Positions 57,001 to 64,000 of a stretch of 64,000 nt of DNA are shown here, one piece after another; within the stretch, counting starts at the first letter, position 1, and every line of letters begins with the position of its first letter. The notes below the pieces were generated by a model that was not told the origin of the DNA, did no database searches, and was given only the letters and a program-made list of their open reading frames with translations. Source of the stretch: Podospora comata (Eukaryota > Ascomycota > Sordariomycetes > Sordariales > Podosporaceae); the NCBI GenBank assembly GCA_017354895.1, contig CP071495.1:789001-853000 (forward strand). The letters run 5' to 3'. Made by a program: the position numbers and the translations under genes.

Positions 57001-57976
57001 GCTCATTTCATCAACTTGATAAAAACCCAGCTGGTTTACCAGACAACGAACTACTCTCCATCAGGGTATTCATCTGTACCTTTGAGTCGTTGGCTGGACT
57101 CATCGCCATCACTCTGACTCTTGTTCCTTATACCGTCAGTTTCTCTGCCGTCCGAGTCAACCAAGTACACAATCGGCATCTTAAGTCTCCGCCACCTCCA
57201 TCTTCGTTGTGTCTCTCCATAGGAAAAAAGTATTCCTGGCATCTGGAGCTTCTCTCCCATGGAAGGAGGCCAGCAGCAGGACAGGCCATCCCCCCACTCG
57301 TCAAGATGGGTATACCTCTTAATGCCCGATTCATTGAGATTTGACGGGCTCTTTTCTTACAGCTTACCTTGAACCTCCAGCATCCCACCAGGAACTGCTC
57401 CAAGCCTCCTCTTCCCCGAGTAATGTTGCGAGAGAAAAGCCGAGAATCAGCAATGACAAGAATTCGACCAAGATCCTACCATCGCAGCAGCAGCCGCCCT
57501 GTTTCAAGTTAGTGATGCCGAGTCCTCGTCGCAAAAAATCGATATAAAATTAATAGAAACAGTCGCCAACAAAGTGAAAAGCCAAACGCCAAGCAAGTAG
57601 ACAAATAAAAAAAAGGGTATCTTCGGGCTTCGCTGAAAATAAAGTAAAATTAAAGCAAAGGACAATAGGAGAAAGACCAAAGGAGAAGAAGAGAAAGGCC
57701 GGCTTTGGTGTCTTCTCCAACTCTAGGGGAGAAAAAAGAGATGGAATAGTTTGAGTGTCTTCCCCAACTCTGAGCCGACCTGACCATTCAGTTTGAAGAG
57801 CAGCGGAAGTATTCCCCAACACCTCGAAGGGTTCATTCCGGATCTTCCTCGCTGCATCCGGTGCCCCGCCCTACTCGCTGGAATCCCGGAGGACCGGCGT
57901 TTCCAGCACATCTGGTCGGGTCTTGCAATCCGGTCAGTGGCTTTCGTCTGCGCGGCGTGGATCTGACACTCTCGGG
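54027..57976. other. Gene-poor region, about 4 kb
   Basis: No gene was supported. Sequence at 54300-54700 is clearly AT-richer than the flanking genes. Short frames occur throughout (for example 56143-56493 plus) but lack domains, splice context or protein-like composition. No transposon motif, terminal repeat or tRNA was recognised. A motif TGACCAATCAGATCA at 55377-55391 is repeated near 63.1 kb. Confidence 0.45.
55377..55391 (+). repeat. First copy of TGACCAATCAGATCA
   Basis: The 15-base string is identical at 63095-63109, where it sits in a promoter. Flanking bases are also similar (GAACTGACC here, GAATTGACC there). It contains an ACCAATCA CCAAT-type core. Confidence 0.7.
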
Positions 57977-58759
57977 ATGTTATGTGTTGCCTCTGCTCAT
58001 CACCCATCCACCGAAACCCAACATCTGGTAGAAGCTGTCAACGACACAACGCCAGCCACTAGACGCTCAACCCCCACTGCGGTTGGTCCGTTTCGCGATC
58101 AACACCTTCGCCAACATCGATCGAACCCGAGTTCTCTCCGCAAGCCACTTCCTCCAGTTCATTCCACCAAAGCCGTTTCAATGTCACAGAGTCATCACTC
58201 GCATCTAGATTCAAGCCCCAAACCTAAACTCACAACTGCCACCCGTCCAGTCTTTGCTCGAATCAATCTCTCCACGTGGGTCGTGGGAAAGGGTGTGGAT
58301 GATGTTCAGGGGTCCACACTCAGTGGAACCTCGAAAGCAGAAAACGGCCGGCAGGGTTTAACTCAACGACGTCAAATAGTGGAGTCGCCGGGAACAAGAG
58401 GGGTAAGGGGTCCTGCGTTTGGCCCTTATGCACTCAACCCTCGAACCGAGCATCGATTGATGAGACAACTACTTGGAGGACGAGACAGAAAAAGGCGCGC
58501 ATACCGTTCGTCGTTTCTCTGGTCCTTTTCTGCAAACAATTGGGCTTGTTATTCCCAAACATGTCTGATTTGTAACAAGGCCGCCCCGAAAGCATCTGCC
58601 GGGTCCTCGGGTCGAAGTCTCCATGAGGCGCCAAGACATTCCAGTCTCTTCGCCAGTGGGGGCCAACAGTCATCCAACCGCCCTGTTCTCCACGGAATGA
58701 TGGAAGGGTCCACGGGGTCTCTCTTGATCAAATATCCACCCACGATGTTTCCTCGCTAG
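57977..58759 (+). CDS. Doubtful open frame, about 260 codons
   Basis: A continuous frame from the first in-frame ATG at 57977 to a stop at 58759. The predicted protein is rich in Ser, Arg and His and has no signal peptide, membrane span, domain or repeat that I recognise. Its codons show no clear bias. It lies just upstream of the membrane-protein gene at 59155, so it may simply be promoter or leader DNA. Listed because of its length; it is as likely to be chance. Confidence 0.2.
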   Translation: MLCVASAHHPSTETQHLVEAVNDTTPATRRSTPTAVGPFRDQHLRQHRSNPSSLRKPLPPVHSTKAVSMSQSHHSHLDSSPKPKLTTATRPVFARINLSTWVVGKGVDDVQGSTLSGTSKAENGRQGLTQRRQIVESPGTRGVRGPAFGPYALNPRTEHRLMRQLLGGRDRKRRAYRSSFLWSFSANNWACYSQTCLICNKAAPKASAGSSGRSLHEAPRHSSLFASGGQQSSNRPVLHGMMEGSTGSLLIKYPPTMFPR

Positions 58760-59154
58760 CGTCTCCCGGTGCCGTCATGTTTCCAGACAAGCTCCGATGC
58801 AGGGGAAGTTCCGGAGCAAAACTACAAGTAGCAGTCTCTTCCCTCTCTCCCCAACAACTTCCGATTCTGTTAATAATACCCGCCTACCACCACGGCACAC
58901 ACTCACATCGCAGCACACTATTGGAAGGGAAACGTACATACACCTTACATATATCATCAATAAACACTTCCCCTCTCTCACATACCCACCCGCATCTTGC
59001 GTGATATACTTTTCTCAGAATTGGTGGGGGTGACTACTCACATACACATATACAAACCCATCCGATCGATCGGACCAAGCAATACCAGCTCCTATTTATC
59101 ACTCACAACAACCGCCACACAATTATCAATCTCCCCACCAGGGTTGACATCACC
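58760..59154. promoter_or_regulatory. Upstream region of the small membrane-protein gene
   Basis: CT- and CA-rich leader typical of fungal 5' UTRs, with no gene seen. Specific sites were not assigned. Confidence 0.45.
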
Positions 59155-59742
59155 ATGTTCAACCTCGAAACAACCATGCCTCTCCACCCCTCCTCCAAAA
59201 CCCTCCGTCCACCATCCCGACCAATCTCTCGACGACCATCCCTCAACACCGCTCCCACAACCATGAGCACCACAGCCGCCACCACCACCACCACCATCCG
59301 CAAAACCCACCCCTCCACCCTCTCAAGGCAACAATCCTCCACCCTCCAAAGAAACCAACAATCCTCCGACCTCCTCATCACCACCATCTCTCCCCTAGTC
59401 CACACAATCCACCACTTCCAACAACTCGCCTACCACCTCTGCCTCAACACCCTCTTCGCCTTATCCATCCTCGCCTCCGCCTCCTTTGTCGCAAGCAAGG
59501 CCGTCGCCTACCGCTCTTTTCTCCTTTCCAAAATCTTGGCAGAGAGCGGTGTGCTAGCGGGCAGGTGGGTCTACGCCAAAGTCTGGAACGGGCAGAGGTC
59601 AAGGCTGTTCAGAAAGAGGCTCGAGTTTGAGATTTTTGTATTGCTGTTTGGGTCGGGGAACACTATCTTGCTGTTGGTCCTGTGGCCGGGGTGGATTGTG
59701 CTTGGATTGGCGGGCGTGGGGTGGTGGTTGGTTAATGGTTGA
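59155..59742 (+). CDS. Small two-span membrane protein of unknown function
   Basis: Intact frame of 195 residues with a single exon. The first 75 residues are Ser/Thr/Pro/Arg-rich and disordered, with a Thr-rich run. Two hydrophobic segments follow: CLNTLFALSILASASFVASK (near 96-115) and a longer C-terminal stretch (IFVLLFGSGNTILLLVLWPG, then IVLGLAGVGWWLVNG) that may form one or two spans. A conserved-looking basic loop RSRLFRKRLEFE lies between them. Codon use at third positions favours C in the first half and G in the second. No family is recognised; a fungal-specific organelle membrane protein is possible. Confidence 0.62.
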   Translation: MFNLETTMPLHPSSKTLRPPSRPISRRPSLNTAPTTMSTTAATTTTTIRKTHPSTLSRQQSSTLQRNQQSSDLLITTISPLVHTIHHFQQLAYHLCLNTLFALSILASASFVASKAVAYRSFLLSKILAESGVLAGRWVYAKVWNGQRSRLFRKRLEFEIFVLLFGSGNTILLLVLWPGWIVLGLAGVGWWLVNG

Positions 59743-59947
59743 GGGAAGAAAAAAAAGCTCACGACTTAAAACCCAGCAAGATAGAAGCTGGGATTCAGCA
59801 CGTCGATCAGAATCGAGAGAGATCTGATCCTTTCAACCAACAAACGACCCGGCCCTGGCGGTAGAGGTTTGCTGTGATGGCATCACCCATCCCCGCCAAT
59901 CCCAATTGTCACCGGGAACCTGCTTGCGGATACTGTCAATCGGGACT

Positions 59948-61143
59948 TCATTTCGTCCCCGAAAAGAAAAAGGCATTTCCACCAGTGTCCCGCTGGATCT
60001 CCTTGGAGTAATCCACGTCAGGATCAAACTCCTGCCACACACTCGCCGGGTAGATGTGCTTGTTGCGCTGGTACCACCTCCGATCAACAACCTTTGTCCA
60101 CTCTGGATCATCACCCGCCCCCTCCAGCGTTCTGATATTTCCACCAGCCTTCAGAACGCCACCACTTGCTGTCGCAGCAGCAGCAGCACCGTCCCCGGCA
60201 GGAAGAGGAGCCTCAGCCCTGTACTCAAACAACCTCTTCCCTTTTGGGCCGAGAGTCTTGTTCATGATGAAGAAGTAGAAGTCGTAATGCTAACATTAAA
60301 TGTCAATAACGTTGTCTCATGACCCTTGCGAAGTGAACTTACATGAGGAATAATAACCCCCCTCCTCACCAACATCAAATCATCCACCCCAACCCTCGCC
60401 CAATCCCTCCTCGCATTAGCATTCTTATCCCCTCCCACTCCCAGCTCTGCCCCCACCTTCCTGCTCTTGTCCAAGAAAAGCCAAATGTGATCCCCCTTTT
60501 TCACCCGGACAACACCCCCGGGGATGTTTGTGCCATCGTAGAAGACAAACGGGATCGCAATTTCCGTCTGCTTCACCGCCGCCTGTAAGATCAGGAACTC
60601 CTTCCTCAGGGCGTCCTTTTCAGCTTGTTCCTTTAATCTTGCTGCCTTGGTCAGGGCTTTGGGGATGACGGGGGCGGAGGTGTTGACTATTTTCTTCGTG
60701 TCACTCTCGCTCTCGGGGGTCGGGTTTTTTGACTTGGGTTTTGTTGTTTGTGGCCCAGCCTCCTCTTGATTGTTTTCCTCATCGTCATCTCCGAATGACA
60801 CCAACGCCTTGACTGCGCGCTTGGTAGTGGTTTTCTTTTTCCTTTTCGGGGGAGGTTGGTGGTGGCGGCGGTCGGTTTCGCTCTCACTGGGGACGGGGAC
60901 GGCGGCGGCGGGGGTGCCGGTTTGGGATCTGTCGGGGGGTGTTGGGACGTTGCTGTTGTTATTCGCGCGGGTGATGGCGGCGGCGGCTTCGCGGGCTTCG
61001 CGCTCTTGCTGCTCGAGGACTTCGGCGCGACGTTTGCGGAAGTCGGCCAGGCCGACGAGGCCGACGGTTGTGTGGGAGAGGCGCTCGTTGGTTGTTTGGT
61101 TTTGGGCGGTGAAGCGGGAGGTGGTGGGGGTTTGGTCTGACAT
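59948..61143 (-). CDS. XAP5/FAM50 family nuclear protein, two exons
   Basis: Predicted 380-residue member of the XAP5 (FAM50/XCT) family, which in other eukaryotes is linked to spliceosome function and, in plants, circadian timing. Exons are 60343-61143 and 59948-60289; a 53-nt intron (GTAAGT...ATGTTAG) joins VIIPH to HYDFYFFIMNK. The N-terminal signature TTVGLVGLADFRKRRAEVLEQ is followed by a disordered basic region with PPKRKKKTTTKRAVK (likely nuclear signal). The XAP5 domain comes next, with IPFVFYDGTNIPG, VKKGDHIWLFLDKSRK and LMLVRRGVIIPH, then FYFFIMNKTLGPKGKRLFEY. The C terminus (YQRNKHIYPASVWQEFDP, FFF) is also typical. The frame is clean. Confidence 0.92.
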
Positions 61144-61406
61144 TTTTTTGGGTGGGTGTGTTGTTGTCTTGTCAATTGAAGAGAGAGGGTTAATGAGGAT
61201 GACGTCGCGGGGCGGGCTTTGGCAGCGTTGAATATGCTTGTGGTTGCGAAGAAGCGCTATGGAAGATTCCGCGAAACTCACGGCGGGTGTCGCGATAAAT
61301 ACCCGACTACTCTGGCGGAAATAGTGGGGCACGCGAAAGCCAAAAGTGTTTAAACCTCCAGAAACTCATTTTCCTCTCCAGCAACGTTGTCGCAGACGAC
61401 CTGCTC
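61144..61406. other. Short tandem intergenic spacer
   Basis: 263 bp between the end of the METTL16-type gene and the start of the XAP5 gene, both on the minus strand. It must carry the XAP5 promoter. Confidence 0.5.
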
Positions 61407-62980
61407 CTATCCCAAATTTTTCAATTTTCCCTGCAAAAATCCCGCCAAGCTCTCAAACATAACGGCGTCATGTCCTTCCCGCCAATGCACTGTTACTGTT
61501 GTCGTGGAGACGCCCATCTCAACGGCAACGTCAAACCCAAGCCGGCATTGCACTGGATCAGATCTCGGCGCGGCTGAACTCAACACGGAGAAGCTTGTGG
61601 ATTGGTCTCGCATTTTCTTCCGCCTCGATGCCCGGCTCCAGACATTTTCTCTTGTCCTCCCTGTCCCCTTTCTGGCGTCTGTGTCCCAGTTCCACGACAG
61701 TAGCTCCAATGACCGCATAACCTCGTTAATCCTCGTGATGGCGTGGTCAATTGATCTCCCCGGATGCAGACTCAAAACCTCAATTGCCAAAACTGGCGGC
61801 GAGACTTTCTTCCAGCCGCTGGTCTTCACCCTGGCAACATGTTCTGCTGGTCTCATTGGCCCGAAACTCCACCCAAGCGCCCATCGTCTGGTCTTGTTCC
61901 CTTGTATGAACTCGGTGATGGCGTAGTTGTCTATTCCATTGGCCTTGAGCTTGTCAACCAAAGTCTCGACACTGCTAGCCTTGCCTAGCATGGAGGTGTA
62001 CCACTGAACCTCCTCTTTCAGCACCAGAGACTCTTCTAACATCCGACTGATGTGAGCAATTTCGCCACCCTCACAAACCATCTCGACAGGTGCGCCAGTG
62101 CAAGCCGAATGTGGCGGACGTACTTTACTTTGCGCCGAAGAGAGCATATCGTCCTCAGACTCGTAAAAAGGAGGGTTCATCATGGTGAAATCGATGTGAA
62201 TGACCTTCTCGCTTTCTCTGCCACGGAGAGGAATCAGGGTGTCTTCTGGTTGGCGCCCTAACACAGTAATTCGGTCTTCAAGATGGTTCAACGCGACATT
62301 TCTCCTTGCATATTGCAAAGACTTCTCATCGATGTCTGGTTGGTGTTAGCTGGCAATGGTAACCATGCTCACCAACATGAACAGCACGTACCGGTTGCAA
62401 CAAAACGCCACGATGGGCGCTGGGTCGTCCCCAGCAAGGGGTAGATACAGCTTGCGCCTGTTCCAATGTCGAGCCCGCAGGCTGGTCGGCCTGGTGGCTC
62501 GTACGACGAGGTGTCCACCAATCCCTTAAGCCATAAAATGTAGTTGTGTCGATTTGGCACCTATGACTTTGTCAGCGAGAATCGACACTGTGTCTGAGGG
62601 GCGAAAGCCTACTGGAGGGCACAGTCTATCATCAGGCAGCTCCAGCTTCAGGTTGAAGTCGAGTGACAGCAGCGTCTTGGTGAGCTGCATGACCGCCTTT
62701 GGCTCGGTGAAATCGAGATGGCCATTTTCTTGGAGTCTGGAGTCACATCATCAGCCAGTGCTATGGTAAGGTGGAAGGTATAGACACAAACATACACAGC
62801 AGCAAAGTCTACATCTTTCTCGGCGAGTTGTTTGAAGTCGAGCTCACGATCATACAGGTGCCGAAAGTGAGCATCATCTGAAGCCGCTACGTTGAGGGAC
62901 TGTTGAGATGCAGGAGCTACTTGGGACCTGCGACCGGGTTGTTCCAGATCATCCAGTACCTTCCTCTTTTTGCTCGACAT
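61407..62980 (-). CDS. METTL16: METTL16-type RNA N6-methyladenosine methyltransferase, four exons
   Basis: Predicted 468-residue SAM-dependent methyltransferase. The family methylates A43 of U6 snRNA. Exons are 62796-62980, 62613-62736, 62392-62560 and 61407-62335; introns of 59, 52 and 56 nt (acceptors CTCCAG, GTCATAG, AACCAG) all preserve frame. After a basic nuclear-type start (MSSKKRKVLDD), the HFRHLYDRELDFKQLAEKDVDF helix matches the conserved N-terminal module. Exon 2 carries LDFTEPKAVMQLTKTLL, exon 3 the SAM loop GLDIGTGAS (132-140), and exon 4 the catalytic NPPF at 213-216 in TMMNPPFYES, plus GNKTRRWALGWSF. It lacks the long vertebrate C-terminal VCR region, as expected for fungi. The divergent start of the secreted-protein gene lies 185 bp away. 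Confidence 0.93.
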
Positions 62981-63165
62981 TTGGATAGATGGTGGCTTGG
63001 GATTCTTGCATATTGGATGCAGCTTGTTTGGTCGAGGTCTATGGCTGGTGATGTCTGCTGTGTTGCATCTGGGAACTGCAGTGGGGCGAGGAATTGACCA
63101 ATCAGATCACGTGCCCAAGCTGCCATCACTGACCGATATCTTTTGGCGAAGACCTGCCCTGGAAA
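62981..63165. promoter_or_regulatory. Divergent promoter with CCAAT box and CACGTG
   Basis: 185 bp between the METTL16-type ATG (minus) and the secreted-protein ATG (plus). It holds ACCAATCA at 63097-63104 and a palindromic CACGTG at 63108-63113. These are known binding sites of the fungal CCAAT-binding complex and of bHLH factors. Use by either gene is inferred. Confidence 0.6.
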
Positions 63166-63804
63166 ATGCAGCTCCTTCTTTGTGTTCTCTTTTCCATCTC
63201 TCTTTCTTCCAGCTTCAGATCACAAAATGGATACACCGGTCCTCCAAATTTCTCAATGTTGGGTTTATCGCCTCGTCTCAATGCTACGGCATCCCTAACG
63301 GTGGTATCTGCAACCCTAACCTTCTCTTTCGACCCCTCAGTTCAATGCGACGGCAGCACGGTTTCGCTGCTTCAACCCGCCCCCAACAGTAACAGCCCGG
63401 TCTTGCACAACATGCAAAATTAATGAACACCCGGCAGTTCCCCGTCATGGTGTGATATCCTTCATCGACTTCATACGAGTGCTGTGGTAGTGTTGGTACG
63501 GGATCCTTGCCCAATCTATCGAGTTCGTGGTACTCGCCAGGTCAGCCTGTGTTTCGGCAAAGCCGTTTCCTCAGAAGTTGCTGTGAGCGTGGCCGATTTC
63601 GGTATGCAGGCAGATACTGCTGTGCACATGGCTGGCTACTTGGTCCCTTCGGTTCAGCCACTGCCGAAGGATGCCGTCTCCATCGCTTTTGGCTTCGGCT
63701 CAACTTCTCAACTTGATGTCGACAGCTTACTGAGTCTCCAGCAGCAGCCCACAGAAGCCTGCAACTCGGCACAAGAAATGGTGACATGGATTGCCACGAT
63801 GTGA
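63166..63804 (+). CDS. Probable secreted protein, exon structure uncertain
   Basis: The first frame starts with a clean signal peptide (MQLLLCVLFSISLSSS) followed by NGYTGPPNFSMLGLSP and a beta-rich segment ending near 63400. The downstream frame at 63484-63804 (VSLCFGKAVSSEVAVSVADF, MAGYLVPSVQPLPKDAVSIA) also looks coding and is in the same frame, but TAA TGA lies between them at 63421. Two introns would reconcile them: GTAACA to CCCGGCAG (49 nt), then one ending TCGCCAG before GTCAGCC. The exact donor of the second is unclear. No family was recognised. A broken gene remains possible. Confidence 0.45.
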
Positions 63805-64000
63805 ATGATGCCGAGTGATCTATTTGACACACCTCGCAACCCATCCGATTCGAGATGTCACCGTATTGGCGCCTTGCCCTTGGACCGACCCTAGCTGCGT
63901 CCGGCCTGTTAGCCAGAACAACTGCATGATACGACCACCTCTGTACCGTCTGCCTGAGTGCTCGGGTGGATGAGTCGACATTGCCAACCCTCTGTGCGGC
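63805..64000. other. Window end, 3' flank
   Basis: Short flank after the last stop codon, cut by the window edge. Nothing was recognised. Confidence 0.4.

Noticed and set aside
1-64000. Search for virus-like elements, retrotransposon motifs, CRISPR arrays and rRNA
   Set aside because: No reverse transcriptase, integrase, capsid or transposase motif, no long terminal repeats, no spaced direct repeats and no rRNA-like stretch were recognised by eye.

Overview
The window is nuclear DNA of a filamentous ascomycete, most likely a Sordariomycete of the Sordariales type. The reasons are many short spliceosomal introns (50-97 nt, GTRNGT donors, CTAAC/CTGAC branch sites), long intergenic leaders, and fungal families such as a Zn2Cys6 regulator, Hsm3-like, Nup49, Fip1 and ankyrin/CorA-like proteins. 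Exon joins were worked out by eye from splice signals and reading-frame continuity. No organism or database match was checked.

Layout. 0.1-3.8 kb: a very long Hst3/Hst4-type sirtuin (+). 4.7-9.7 kb: two interrupted genes (-) flanking a small predicted mitochondrial membrane protein (-). 10.0-11.9 kb: a MYND-SET methyltransferase-like protein (-). 13.0-16.8 kb: a 1274-residue coiled-coil protein (-). 17.8-22.9 kb: two secreted Ser/Thr-rich proteins (-) that share a Cys-flanked C-terminal module. 23.4-26.3 kb: a Zn2Cys6 transcription factor (-) behind about 3 kb of non-coding DNA. 29.3-30.8 kb: pyruvate dehydrogenase E2 (-). 32.1-37.7 kb: SEC7 Arf-GEF (+). 38.1-44.2 kb: a compact block of core cell genes, with Hsm3-like (-) and RPC31 (+) divergent, then NUP49 (-) and FIP1 (+) divergent. 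45.3-51.2 kb: a 12-exon gene (-) for a pseudo-hydrolase / ankyrin / CorA-like membrane protein. 51.3-58.9 kb: a gene-poor stretch with interrupted gene remnants. 59.2-63.0 kb: a small two-span membrane protein (+), an XAP5/FAM50 protein (-) and a METTL16-type m6A methyltransferase (-). 63.2-63.8 kb: a likely secreted protein (+).

The window does not form one pathway. The housekeeping genes serve separate machines: vesicle traffic, mitochondrial carbon entry, Pol III, the nuclear pore, 3'-end processing, proteasome assembly and RNA modification. Between them lie faster-evolving accessory loci. The most interesting of these is the 1756-residue three-part protein at 45.3-51.2 kb. It keeps a hydrolase fold without its nucleophile and a CorA-like membrane module without the GMN filter, joined by ankyrin repeats, which suggests a sensor/effector rather than an enzyme or a magnesium channel. 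Several accessory genes carry frame breaks, often at mononucleotide runs, so real decay and assembly error both remain possible. No virus-like element, CRISPR array, rRNA or tRNA was recognised.
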